From Alphaproteobacteria bacterium (lineage in GTDB: Bacteria; Pseudomonadota; Alphaproteobacteria; ATCC43930; CGMCC-115725), in assembly GCA_030039775.1 (NCBI GenBank), contig JASHUX010000380.1, positions 1-13,658 on the forward strand: 13,658 bases of DNA, in the 5' to 3' direction. The position numbers were made by a program, and so were the translations under genes. The notes beneath the pieces were generated by a model. The model searched no databases. It saw only the letters and a program-made list of their open reading frames with translations, and was not told the DNA's origin. Below, piece by piece: positions 1 through 6,534 of this stretch. The first letter of the stretch is position 1. Every line of letters starts with the position of its first letter.

Positions 1-489
1 CAAAAGAGCGGCTGCATCCTCCAAATATCATCGGTCGGCGGCCGCCTGACCCGGCCCGGCAGCACACCGTACCATTCAGCGAAATGGGCTGTCGGAGGCT
101 TTACCGAATCTCTTGCGCAGGAGCTGTCACCGTTCGGCGTAAAGGTGTGCGCCCTTGAGCCCGGCGGCATGCGGACGAATTGGGGCGCCCGCACTAATCA
201 GGACATGCCGAAACTGCTCCCGGATTATGAACCCTCCGTCGGGGCCGTGGCCAAGGCCTTGAAATCGTATTGGGGGAAAGAGATCAGTGATCCCGCCAAG
301 GTAGCTCAGGTTGTGCTTCGTTTGGCCTCCAGTGACCGCATTCCGGCGCACCTCCTGATCGGCAGCGACGCGGTTCGCTTCGCCACGGAAGCCGAGAAAA
401 CGCGGGCGGCCGAGGGCGAACAGTGGCGGGACGTGAGCCTTTCGATAGATGTGGAGTCTGCCACGGCGTTACCGGTCATGCGCTTCTGA
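1..489 (+). CDS. short-chain dehydrogenase/reductase (SDR), 3' part only
   Basis: The reading frame is open from the first base of the window and ends at TGA 487-489, giving 162 visible residues, so the N-terminal half, with the expected TGxxxGxG cofactor-binding motif, lies upstream of the window. The visible part carries the SDR core: the ISS strand with the catalytic serine (ISSVGG, about residues 9-14), the YHSAK catalytic Tyr-xxx-Lys motif (about 24-28), and the EPGG segment followed by M-R-T, equivalent to the family PG motif that contacts the nicotinamide. This is an NAD(P)-dependent oxidoreductase acting on an alcohol or carbonyl substrate in the cytoplasm; the substrate cannot be read from the sequence. 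A usable internal ATG at 169 is not the true start because the SDR motifs lie before it. The next gene is convergent, so this is the end of its transcription unit. Family assignment is secure, specificity unknown. Confidence 0.92.
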   Translation, partial: QKSGCILQISSVGGRLTRPGSTPYHSAKWAVGGFTESLAQELSPFGVKVCALEPGGMRTNWGARTNQDMPKLLPDYEPSVGAVAKALKSYWGKEISDPAKVAQVVLRLASSDRIPAHLLIGSDAVRFATEAEKTRAAEGEQWRDVSLSIDVESATALPVMRF

Positions 490-517
490 AGGCTTCTGAC
501 AGTGGGGCGGAGTTAGC

Positions 518-540
518 CCTCAGCCATCGCCACGCCGAGG
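518..540. terminator. weak imperfect hairpin between convergent genes
   Basis: Arms CCTCAGC (518-524) and GCCGAGG (534-540) pair except for one A-C mismatch, leaving a 9-nt loop. It sits in the 114-bp gap between the convergent SDR and FAD-monooxygenase genes, where a bidirectional terminator would be expected. No T-run follows on either strand, so intrinsic termination is doubtful. Nothing else recognisable was seen in 490-603. Confidence 0.2.
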
Positions 541-603
541 CAGAATTACCTTGAGAATCCAGTGCCCAGTTTGTTCCTGCCCGGCCCACCATTCTGCTCC
601 GCG

Positions 604-2175
604 CTAGATCCGCCCCGCGACCTTTTCGAGCAATGCCCGAACATCGCCTGGCGGTGCGTCGCCCGCCCAGACGACATAATCGTCCGGCCGGACAAGGACC
701 AGGCGGGCGCCATATTGCTCGCGTCCGCCCGCGTAGGTGTCACGCACGACTGTGAGCGGAATGGGCGCTACGCGCGCCGCTTCCTCGAACGGGCGCGTCT
801 CCGCGTCGAAGGCCAAAAGGGTGAAGCCGGGCCCTAACTCGTCGAATAATTTTCGCCCGGATGATAGCGGCTGCGGCGCCAGATGATGACCGGCACGAGC
901 GGCGTATGAATGGCGGCCGTGCGCCGTGTTCTTGCCGCCCGGCGGGCCAACGACCACGGCCGAGCCCTCGTAATTCGGCTCGTAGCTCAACATGGTTTCG
1001 CCAAAGCCGCCGGCGCGCCCCTTCCAAGCCTCCTCGAATTCGGCGCGGTCGCGTTGGGGGTTGTAGCGCGCGAGAAAGGCCGCGTCCGCGGCGATGCGCC
1101 CGGCAATGAAATCTTGACCCGTCTCCTTGAAGATCGGGCGGCGTTCCTCGCTATAGGATTGAAGCAGCGTCTCGCCGCCCCAGCCTTGTAACATCGCCGC
1201 CAGCTTCCAGCCGAGATTGCGCACATCCTCGAGGCCATTGTTGAGGCCGTAGCCGCCATAGGGCGGATGGCTGTGGGCCGCGTCGCCGGCGATGAAAACG
1301 CGGCCGACGCGATACTCGTCGGCGACGGCAATGCGCAAATCCCAAAATCCGACGTGATCGAATTCGCACGCGAACTCGAATCCGACGGCGCTGCGCAGCA
1401 GGCCGACAAAATCGTAATTTTCGCGCGTAGTGCCGGCGGGCACCGGCGCGTGGAAGAAAAATCCCTCGCCGACATCGACGCGGCCGAAGAATTGCCAATA
1501 GCCTTTCAGTTCCGGCCGGAACACAAGATAGGTTGAGCGGTCGGGAAAGCGTTTCAGCCCTTCGTGCAGTTCGCGCGAACGGAATACGGCCAGCACCATA
1601 AGCTGATCGAAATCGGCGCCGCCGCGGGCGATGCCGATCTGCTCGCGCACCCCCGAACGGGCGCCGTCGCAGCCGACGGCGTAATCCGCCTCCCATATTT
1701 CGCGCTGACCGTCCGGATCGATGGCGGTGACGCCGACCGCACGCTCATCCTGTTCGATCGTCTCCACAGTCCAACCGAAATAGGTATCGATATTCGGCAA
1801 GGTCGCGATCTTGCCGCGCAGCACCTGTTCCGTCAGGTACTGCGGCAACCGTTCCGGCGGTTGGAAATAATAGGGACGCACGATTTCGCGTTGGGGCGGC
1901 GCGAACCAGTATTCGCTCATCAGGTTGCCGTAGGCGGTGATGCCGCCGATCGGATAGCCGGGCGGCATGATCCGAGCGGCGCGCAGTGCGTCGCCAATGC
2001 CCCAGCGATAGAAATGCTCAAGCGTGCGGGGATGGAGGTTTTGGCCCTTCGGGATTCGGTGCATCTCGGTGCGGCGCTCGATCAGCGCGCCGGAAATACC
2101 GCGTAATCCCAATTCCACCGCGAGCCCGGCGCCGACCGGCCCGCCGCCGACGATAATGACTTGATACTTTTTCAT
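604..2175 (-). CDS. FAD-dependent monooxygenase, aromatic-hydroxylase (PheA/TfdB) type
   Basis: This is a 523-residue class A flavoprotein monooxygenase, a family that uses NAD(P)H and O2 to hydroxylate aromatic or polyketide-like substrates in the cytoplasm. The N-terminal Rossmann motif GGGPVG is at residues 10-15, the second FAD/NADPH motif CDGARSGVR at 169-177, and the third FAD motif GDAAHSHPPYGGYGLN at 297-312. The tail (about 440-523, including VRPDDYVVWAGD) resembles the thioredoxin-fold C-terminal domain of phenol hydroxylase-type enzymes; length fits that subgroup. I chose ATG 2173-2175 because it sits 9 codons before the glycine motif, the usual distance. A TTG at 2221-2223 would add 16 residues with no homology-like content. 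No clear Shine-Dalgarno sequence precedes either start. The gene is divergent from the luciferase-like oxidoreductase with only 65 bp between, suggesting shared control. Substrate unknown. Confidence 0.93.
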   Translation of the reverse strand: MKKYQVIIVGGGPVGAGLAVELGLRGISGALIERRTEMHRIPKGQNLHPRTLEHFYRWGIGDALRAARIMPPGYPIGGITAYGNLMSEYWFAPPQREIVRPYYFQPPERLPQYLTEQVLRGKIATLPNIDTYFGWTVETIEQDERAVGVTAIDPDGQREIWEADYAVGCDGARSGVREQIGIARGGADFDQLMVLAVFRSRELHEGLKRFPDRSTYLVFRPELKGYWQFFGRVDVGEGFFFHAPVPAGTTRENYDFVGLLRSAVGFEFACEFDHVGFWDLRIAVADEYRVGRVFIAGDAAHSHPPYGGYGLNNGLEDVRNLGWKLAAMLQGWGGETLLQSYSEERRPIFKETGQDFIAGRIAADAAFLARYNPQRDRAEFEEAWKGRAGGFGETMLSYEPNYEGSAVVVGPPGGKNTAHGRHSYAARAGHHLAPQPLSSGRKLFDELGPGFTLLAFDAETRPFEEAARVAPIPLTVVRDTYAGGREQYGARLVLVRPDDYVVWAGDAPPGDVRALLEKVAGRI

Positions 2176-2240
2176 CGGCGGCGGACGGTAGAGGAAATCG
2201 ACCGGGAAGCCAACGCGCGGCAACGCAAGGAATATCTGCC
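2176..2240. other. 65-bp divergent intergenic region
   Basis: This gap must hold the start signals of both the FAD monooxygenase (-) and the luciferase-like oxidoreductase (+). No convincing -35/-10 pair or operator-like palindrome was found on either strand, apart from the AAGGAA ribosome-binding site of the rightward gene at 2227-2232. Any regulator site would have to overlap both 5' ends. Confidence 0.4.
2227..2232 (+). promoter_or_regulatory. ribosome-binding site of the luciferase-like gene
   Basis: AAGGAA lies 8 nt before ATG 2241 and fixes that start. Confidence 0.7.
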
Positions 2241-3236
2241 ATGAAGTTTGGTTTGTTCGGCGGCGCCCGTGCCGCGCGCGGCGGTCCGACCGGCGACAGC
2301 CAAGGCTATGCCGACTATATCGACTATGTGTGCGAGGCCGAGGCGTTGGGTTTCCACAGCGTCTTCGTCGTCGAGCATCATTTCACCGGACACGGTCAGG
2401 TTTCGGCCTCGCTCAATATCCTGAGCTACCTCGCCGCGCGCACGTCGCGGATCCGGCTCGGCACGGCAGTGGTCGTGCTGCCGTGGCACAATCCCGTGCT
2501 GATCGCAGAGCAAGCAGCGACGCTCGATCTGTTGTCGAACGGCCGGTTCGATTTCGGGGTGGGCAAGGGCTATCGCGACGCCGAGTTCGCCGGCTTCTGT
2601 GTGCCGCCCGTCGAGGCGACCGAACGATTCGACGAGGCGATGGCGGTGATCCGCACGGCATGGAGCAGTCCCGAGCGCTTTTCGCACCACGGCAAACGTT
2701 GGCGCTACGACAATATCGTCGTCGAGCCCGCGCCGAAGCAGCGGCCGCATCCGCCGTTCTGGCTTGGCGCCGGCAGCGACGAGTCGATCCGCCGCGCGGC
2801 TCGCGAGGGATACAGTCTTTTGCTCGATCAGCTTGCACCGATCGATCTGATCGTCGGCCGCGTTGCCGCCTTTAAGGCCGAGTGCGCGCGCGTCGGACGG
2901 CCGTACGATCCGCTACAGATCGGCGTGACGCGCGGCTTCCAGCTTCTGAAGCATGAATCGGAGCGTGCCGCCGCGATCGCGACGAGGTTCGACGTGCTGA
3001 AGGCGATCGGCGGGCTGGCGCGTGGCGCGGGCGCCGAGGCCTATCACGCGATCGGCGGACCGGCGGGTGAAACGGAGCTCGACGACGCGGCGCTGCTCGG
3101 CACGGCGGATCAGATCGTGACGCGGCTCAAGAAATTGCAAGCGGGCGGCATTGAATTGGTGCTGTTGGTCGATCCCCGCCCGTCGCGCGACAATTTGCGC
3201 CGCTTCGCCCGCGAGATCATGCCCGCCTTCGCCTAG
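2241..3236 (+). CDS. luciferase-like (LLM class) flavin-dependent oxidoreductase
   Basis: This is a 331-residue member of the bacterial luciferase-like superfamily, (beta/alpha)8-barrel enzymes that use reduced FMN (or F420) to oxidise or reduce small organic molecules. Visible hallmarks are the N-terminal MKFGLF strand, the VEHH segment at 44-47, and the block from about 73 to 111 (LGTAVVVLPWHNP, then AEQAATLDLLSNGR, then FGVGKGY), typical of the alkanal-monooxygenase-like group, followed by PPFWLGAGS in the second half. Length is normal. The start is supported by AAGGAA 8 nt upstream. It needs a partner flavin reductase, and none is obvious in the window. It is divergent from an FAD monooxygenase, so both may act on the same or related compounds. 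Its TAG stop (3234-3236) shares bases with the stop of the convergent aldo/keto reductase gene. Substrate unknown; family call is firm. Confidence 0.93.
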   Translation: MKFGLFGGARAARGGPTGDSQGYADYIDYVCEAEALGFHSVFVVEHHFTGHGQVSASLNILSYLAARTSRIRLGTAVVVLPWHNPVLIAEQAATLDLLSNGRFDFGVGKGYRDAEFAGFCVPPVEATERFDEAMAVIRTAWSSPERFSHHGKRWRYDNIVVEPAPKQRPHPPFWLGAGSDESIRRAAREGYSLLLDQLAPIDLIVGRVAAFKAECARVGRPYDPLQIGVTRGFQLLKHESERAAAIATRFDVLKAIGGLARGAGAEAYHAIGGPAGETELDDAALLGTADQIVTRLKKLQAGGIELVLLVDPRPSRDNLRRFAREIMPAFA

Positions 3237-4129
3237 AGGCCTTCGATAAACGCCACCATCCGCTTGCGCTGATCGGGGTCGGGCAGAGTGCCGCGCTGCG
3301 CGCCGAGATTATCGGTCATGTGGGCGGCGTCGTTGGTGCCGGGAATGACCGCGGTGACGCGGGGATCGGCCAATAGGAACTTGAGGAAGAACTGCGCCCA
3401 GCTTTGCGCGAAGCCGCGCGCCCAATCCGGAACCGGCTTGCCGTGCACCGCGCGGAACAGGCGAGCGCGGCCGAATGGCAGCGCGGTCAGCACGCCGGCC
3501 TTGACCTCGGCCGCCAGGGGCAGAATGCGGCGCTCCGCCTCGCGGTCGTCGAGCGAGTAGTCGATCTGCACGAAATCAGGCTTCTCGTGTCCCAATACCG
3601 CTTCGACCGCCGGGAACGAGCCGTGGTAGGTCGAGGTGATCCCGACATAGCGGCACAGGCCTTGCGCCTTCCACGCCCGGAACTGCGCCAGCGATTGATT
3701 CGGATCGCTGACATTGTGGAGCTGCAACAAATCGACCTTCGATGTCTTGAGGCGCGTCAGCGAACGCCGCAGCTCGGCTTCGTCTGATTCCTCGACCTTA
3801 GTGGCAATGAAAAGCTTGTCGCGCAGGCCCGCCGCGCTCATGGCCTCGCCAAGAACGGCTTCCGCATCGCCGTAGGTCGACGCCGTATCGATCAATTTGC
3901 CGTCGGCCGCGACCATCGCATGGATCACCTTGGTCGCCGCTGCGAGGGCGTCCTCGCCGTTGTAATTGAAGACGGCGGCCGTGCCGAGACCGACGACGGG
4001 AATGCGCTCGCCGCTGCTCGCGATCGGGCGTGTGATCAGCGGTGCGTCGGCGCTCTGCGCGGCGGCGCGGCCTGCAATCAGCGTGCCGGCGGCAAGCGCG
4101 GCAAATTCGCGGCGAGTCAGGTGTGTCAT
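3233..4129 (-). CDS. Tat-signal aldo/keto reductase
   Basis: This is a 298-residue aldo/keto reductase with a twin-arginine leader. The N-terminus reads THLTRREF (R6-R7), then a hydrophobic alanine-rich stretch and a likely cleavage site near AAAQS (22-26), so export to the periplasm in folded form is predicted. The AKR catalytic tetrad is visible as D81 (LIDTA), Y86 (TYGD), K111 (ATKV) and H138 (QLHN); late motifs include a TALPFG segment (215-220) and IPGTND (262-267), near the cofactor phosphate-binding region. AKRs are NADPH-dependent carbonyl reductases, so an exported copy raises the question of cofactor supply. I chose ATG 4127-4129 over an upstream in-frame alternative because the twin-arginine motif follows directly and GGGAG (4136-4140) lies 6 nt before it. 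One nucleotide separates it from the stop of the carrier gene upstream, so translation is probably coupled. Third gene of the operon. Confidence 0.9.
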   Translation of the reverse strand: MTHLTRREFAALAAGTLIAGRAAAQSADAPLITRPIASSGERIPVVGLGTAAVFNYNGEDALAAATKVIHAMVAADGKLIDTASTYGDAEAVLGEAMSAAGLRDKLFIATKVEESDEAELRRSLTRLKTSKVDLLQLHNVSDPNQSLAQFRAWKAQGLCRYVGITSTYHGSFPAVEAVLGHEKPDFVQIDYSLDDREAERRILPLAAEVKAGVLTALPFGRARLFRAVHGKPVPDWARGFAQSWAQFFLKFLLADPRVTAVIPGTNDAAHMTDNLGAQRGTLPDPDQRKRMVAFIEGL

Positions 4130-4130
4130 G

Positions 4131-5420
4131 TCAATCTCCCGGCGCGGCCGCGGGTTCAAGCGTCGCGGCACGATTTTCCTGCGAACGGCCGAGCGCCAGC
4201 GACAATCCTATCCACGCCGCGGCGACAGGAAGCGCCACCAGCGCGATGCCGGCGAGCTTCAGCCCCAAAATCTGCAGACTATCGTATACCCAGGTATAGG
4301 CCGCGTCGGAGCCGCGATAGACCACGACGTCGATCAGATTCTTCGCTTTGTATTTCTCCTCGCGCGCCAGGACGACGTAGAAAATCTGCCGCGCCGGATT
4401 AGCGATGGCGAAATGCGCCCAGCGCTGAACGATCTGGGTGATCATCACCACGGCCAGCACGGGCATTGCGGCCAGCACGGCAAAGCCCACAACGTAAACC
4501 ACTGGCAACGCGGCGGCCGCCATGCCGGTGCTGATCCGTTTCAGCAGTCGTGCGGTGACGAAGGCCTGCGTCGCCAAGGTCAATATGCCGACCGCGAAAT
4601 CGATGCTGGCGAACACCCGTGTTTGTGCGCCGGCGCCCTTGACCGTGGCGGCAACGATATGGGCCTGCTCGAGATACAGAATGGTGGCGCAGAACGACAG
4701 GAGGCTGACCCAGCCGGCGACCCCGATGAGATAGGGCGAGCGGATCAGCTCCGGCAAGGCGGCGAAAGCACCGCCGCCAAGCTGCCGCGTTTCTGGGTGC
4801 GGCCCGTTTTGGGCATGCGCCGCCCATTCGAGGCGGTAGACGCAAAACACAGCGATTTCCAAGAATGCAACCGCGACGATCAGCAAATTGGTCGGGCCGA
4901 GCGGCACCGATAGCCCGATCGTGATGGTCGGTCCCAGGAGGCCGCCGGCGGTGCCGCCTGCGCCGATGAATCCGAACAGGCGCTTGCCTTGCTCGCTCGT
5001 GAAGAGGTCGGCCATGAACGACCAGAACACCGCAACCGCGAACAGATTGAAGACGCCGACCCAGATGAAAAAAATTCGGGCTACCGTCACTGTGCCGACG
5101 CCCAAATGCAACGCCAGCCAGAACGCCAGTAGATTGAAGGCGAAGAAGTGGTAGACGATGGGAATGAATTTGGCGCGCGGCAGGCGCGCCACCAGCGCGC
5201 CGTATATCGGCTGCGCGATCAGCAACGTCAGGAAGATCGCGGTCACGACCCAGGGCAACGCCCGAAGCCCGCCTGCGATTGCCATCTCATCGCGCAGCGG
5301 GCGCAGCACGTAATAGCCGGCGAGCAGGAAAAAGAAATAAGCGAAGGACCAGAGCGCGGCTGCCCGCTCGGCCGGTGTCGCTGGCAATGCGCGTGCGAGC
5401 CAGCGCTCGACCGGGCTCAC
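4131..5420 (-). CDS. MFS-type carrier of the ATP/ADP translocase-like branch
   Basis: This is a 429-residue integral membrane protein with about 12 hydrophobic segments (first near residues 24-45, last two near 385-415). The N-terminal YYVLRPLRDEM motif just after helix 1 and the C-terminal block NPARQIFYVV, then REEKYKAKNLID, then VVYRGSD are signatures, from memory, of the bacterial proteins related to Npt/Tlc nucleotide translocases, which also include many free-living bacterial carriers of unknown substrate. It would act in the inner membrane. The start is GTG 5418-5420, overlapping the TGA of the upstream reductase as GTGA. A longer frame reading back to 6215 is only open antisense-like sequence over the reductase gene, rich in arginine, and is not part of the protein. 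It sits between two genes with Tat-type leaders, so it may serve them. Transport of nucleotides is inference; substrate could be unrelated. Confidence 0.85.
   Translation of the reverse strand: MSPVERWLARALPATPAERAAALWSFAYFFFLLAGYYVLRPLRDEMAIAGGLRALPWVVTAIFLTLLIAQPIYGALVARLPRAKFIPIVYHFFAFNLLAFWLALHLGVGTVTVARIFFIWVGVFNLFAVAVFWSFMADLFTSEQGKRLFGFIGAGGTAGGLLGPTITIGLSVPLGPTNLLIVAVAFLEIAVFCVYRLEWAAHAQNGPHPETRQLGGGAFAALPELIRSPYLIGVAGWVSLLSFCATILYLEQAHIVAATVKGAGAQTRVFASIDFAVGILTLATQAFVTARLLKRISTGMAAAALPVVYVVGFAVLAAMPVLAVVMITQIVQRWAHFAIANPARQIFYVVLAREEKYKAKNLIDVVVYRGSDAAYTWVYDSLQILGLKLAGIALVALPVAAAWIGLSLALGRSQENRAATLEPAAAPGD
4136..4140 (-). promoter_or_regulatory. ribosome-binding site of the aldo/keto reductase
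   Basis: GGGAG, inside the last codons of the carrier gene, lies 6 nt before ATG 4129 and decides the start at the twin-arginine leader. Confidence 0.6.
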
Positions 5421-6151
5421 GGCGCCAGGCCCAGTTTCTGCTTCAACTCCGTGGCGCTCACCGCCTGTCCGTAGCCAGGGTTGCCGCGCTGGAATTTCCG
5501 CGCCGCCGCCAGGTTCCCGACTATTACCGGGTCGAAGCCGGCATCGTGCACCAGCATCGCCGCGACCTTCACCGCGCCGGCGTCGTCGCCCGCGATCGGG
5601 ATCGCCAGGCGCGGCGCCGGCCTGTTGGCCTGGTCCGCCAAGATGCGATAGTTCAGCGTATTGAAAGCACGGACGATGTGCGCGCCAGGTAGATATTCCT
5701 GCGATACGGCGCCGATACCGTTCTTCTCGACCTCGGCGGCGATCTCGGCGCCGTCGCGTGCTGCGCCCGCATTGCCGGCGTCGAGAACGATCTTGCCCTT
5801 GAGGGACGCGTCGTATTCCCTGCCAAAAGCGGGATAGGCGCCGTAAGGGATGGCAAGCAGCATTGCTTCGCCAAACGCGATTGCCTCGGCCACGGTGCCG
5901 GCTTTCGCCAGCGGTCCGGCTTCTTTGACCAACCCGGCCAATTCCTCGGGATGCCGCGAGGAGAACAGGACCGGATGCTCGTCCTTGACCCAGAGGCGCC
6001 CAACCGTGCCCCCGATCTTGCCCGACCCGATCACGCCGATCTTCATCTTGGATTGCGCGAAGGCCGGCCGCAGCGCGGCGCCGACCGCGACGGCGCCCGC
6101 TGCGGTTAAAAGGGCGCGGCGCGAGCCGTCGAGCAACCGAAATCCGGACAT
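5417..6151 (-). CDS. NADP-binding reductase of the F420-dependent type, with Tat-like leader
   Basis: This is a 244-residue protein. Residues 1-34 form a twin-arginine-like leader: GSRRALL (R11-R12), an alanine-rich hydrophobic core, and a likely cleavage site after AFA (30-32). A compact Rossmann domain follows, with the GSGKIGG nucleotide loop (G42, G44, G47), SRHPEE at 65-70 suited to binding the NADP 2'-phosphate, the DAGN segment at 124-127 and RAFNTLNY at 161-168, as in NADPH-dependent F420 reductases and related NAD(P)-binding oxidoreductases (COG2085 type). The fold alone does not show whether F420 is used. ATG 6149-6151 was chosen because AAGGAG lies 7 nt upstream and the leader follows; the frame extends 35 codons further without such support. 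It is first in a three-gene operon and overlaps the carrier start by GTGA. The leader could be an uncleaved relic. Confidence 0.87.
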   Translation of the reverse strand: MSGFRLLDGSRRALLTAAGAVAVGAALRPAFAQSKMKIGVIGSGKIGGTVGRLWVKDEHPVLFSSRHPEELAGLVKEAGPLAKAGTVAEAIAFGEAMLLAIPYGAYPAFGREYDASLKGKIVLDAGNAGAARDGAEIAAEVEKNGIGAVSQEYLPGAHIVRAFNTLNYRILADQANRPAPRLAIPIAGDDAGAVKVAAMLVHDAGFDPVIVGNLAAARKFQRGNPGYGQAVSATELKQKLGLAP

Positions 6152-6158
6152 GGGGTGT

Positions 6159-6164
6159 CTCCTT
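6159..6164 (-). promoter_or_regulatory. ribosome-binding site of the leader-bearing reductase
   Basis: AAGGAG, 7 nt before ATG 6151, is the strongest ribosome-binding site in the window. It excludes the longer upstream reading and marks the first gene of the leftward operon. Confidence 0.75.
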
Positions 6165-6207
6165 CTTGGAGCGCGCCAAGGTACGCCGATCCGGCACCGG
6201 CGCAATG

Positions 6208-6216
6208 TTATCCACA
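6208..6216 (+). other. single DnaA-box-like 9-mer
   Basis: TTATCCACA matches the high-affinity DnaA box consensus (TTATNCACA) exactly. It stands alone: no cluster of boxes or AT-rich unwinding element lies near it, so it is not an origin. It lies in the divergent region upstream of the reductase operon, where DnaA could act as a transcription factor, or it may be chance. Confidence 0.35.
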
Positions 6217-6224
6217 TCACAACT

Positions 6225-6250
6225 GCATGAGTTGGTCGCATGAGTCGGTT
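6225..6250. repeat. tandem 13-bp direct repeat in a divergent intergenic region
   Basis: Two adjacent 13-bp units (6225-6237 and 6238-6250) both begin GCATGAGT and share GGT, differing at the ninth and last positions. A period near one helix turn in a promoter region is suggestive of paired regulator half-sites. The regulator is unknown. Confidence 0.45.
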
Positions 6251-6257
6251 GCGCACG

Positions 6258-6272
6258 CCGGTCCGGGACCGG
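6258..6272. repeat. 7-bp perfect inverted repeat, possible operator
   Basis: CCGGTCC and GGACCGG are exact reverse complements around a single central G. It lies between the tandem repeat and the small membrane protein gene. A compact dyad like this could be an operator; it is too short and lacks the T-run for a terminator. GC-rich DNA makes such dyads fairly common. Confidence 0.35.
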
Positions 6273-6330
6273 GGCGGAACGGACGCCGTCGCTCGCTTGT
6301 TGTAAAGATCTAACGCCGGATCAAAACGGG

Positions 6331-6336
6331 CAGGAG
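6331..6336 (+). promoter_or_regulatory. ribosome-binding site of the 57-residue protein gene
   Basis: CAGGAG, 6 nt before ATG 6343, is the main evidence that this short frame is translated. Confidence 0.6.
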
Positions 6337-6342
6337 CCGGTC

Positions 6343-6516
6343 ATGGAAGCGATGATCATCGTCCTAACTTTTGCCGCAGTGGGGAGCGCCCTCGCCGTGC
6401 TTCGCGAGGTCACGGAATCGCGGCGCGCGATCCGCGTCGTCGCGCGTAGTCGGCCCGAGGACCGGGGGCTTGTGGGACTTCGCCGCGCGGCCGATGCACT
6501 CCGCGATTTGAAATAA
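6343..6516 (+). CDS. small single-span membrane protein, 57 residues
   Basis: I do not recognise this gene. The frame runs from ATG 6343 to TAA 6514-6516 and encodes 57 residues. Residues 4-20 (MIIVLTFAAVGSALAVL) form one hydrophobic segment near the N-terminus, followed by a strongly basic tail with clusters such as SRRAIRVVARSR and LRRAADALRDLK. A short N-terminal anchor with a positive cytoplasmic tail fits a small bitopic inner-membrane protein. A CAGGAG ribosome-binding site is correctly spaced, and the gene lies alone between a divergent and a convergent operon, so it would have its own promoter in 6152-6342; TTGTAA/TAAAGA-like AT-rich sequence near 6298-6314 is the only candidate. No function is proposed. 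Confidence 0.55.
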   Translation: MEAMIIVLTFAAVGSALAVLREVTESRRAIRVVARSRPEDRGLVGLRRAADALRDLK

Positions 6517-6534
6517 TCTTTCGAGATAATCGCG
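6502..6534. terminator. inverted repeat between convergent genes
   Basis: CGCGATT (6502-6508) and AATCGCG (6528-6534) are perfect reverse complements separated by a 19-nt AT-rich loop. The left arm is inside the end of the small membrane protein gene and the right arm abuts the stop codon of the convergent MFS gene, a typical place for a shared terminator. The long loop and lack of a T-run make it a weak candidate. Confidence 0.25.

Noticed and set aside
482..499. 8-bp direct repeat GCTTCTGA at the end of the SDR gene
   Set aside because: Two short copies across the stop codon in different frames; no flanking structure suggests an attachment site or slippage element.
2176..2223. TTG start adding 16 residues to the FAD monooxygenase
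   Set aside because: The added residues match no family feature, and the ATG at 2175 places the glycine motif at the usual distance from the N-terminus.
3966..4913. 315-residue rightward open frame opposite the carrier and aldo/keto reductase
   Set aside because: A shadow frame over two genes with clear family motifs; it has no domain and no ribosome-binding site of note.
5421..6215. N-terminal extension of the carrier frame back to 6215
   Set aside because: It is a shifted reading of the reductase gene, arginine-rich and without hydrophobic segments; the GTG at 5420 starts the conserved carrier sequence.
6208..6216. Replication origin
   Set aside because: Only one DnaA 9-mer is present, with no AT-rich element, no box cluster and no dnaA, dnaN or partition genes nearby.
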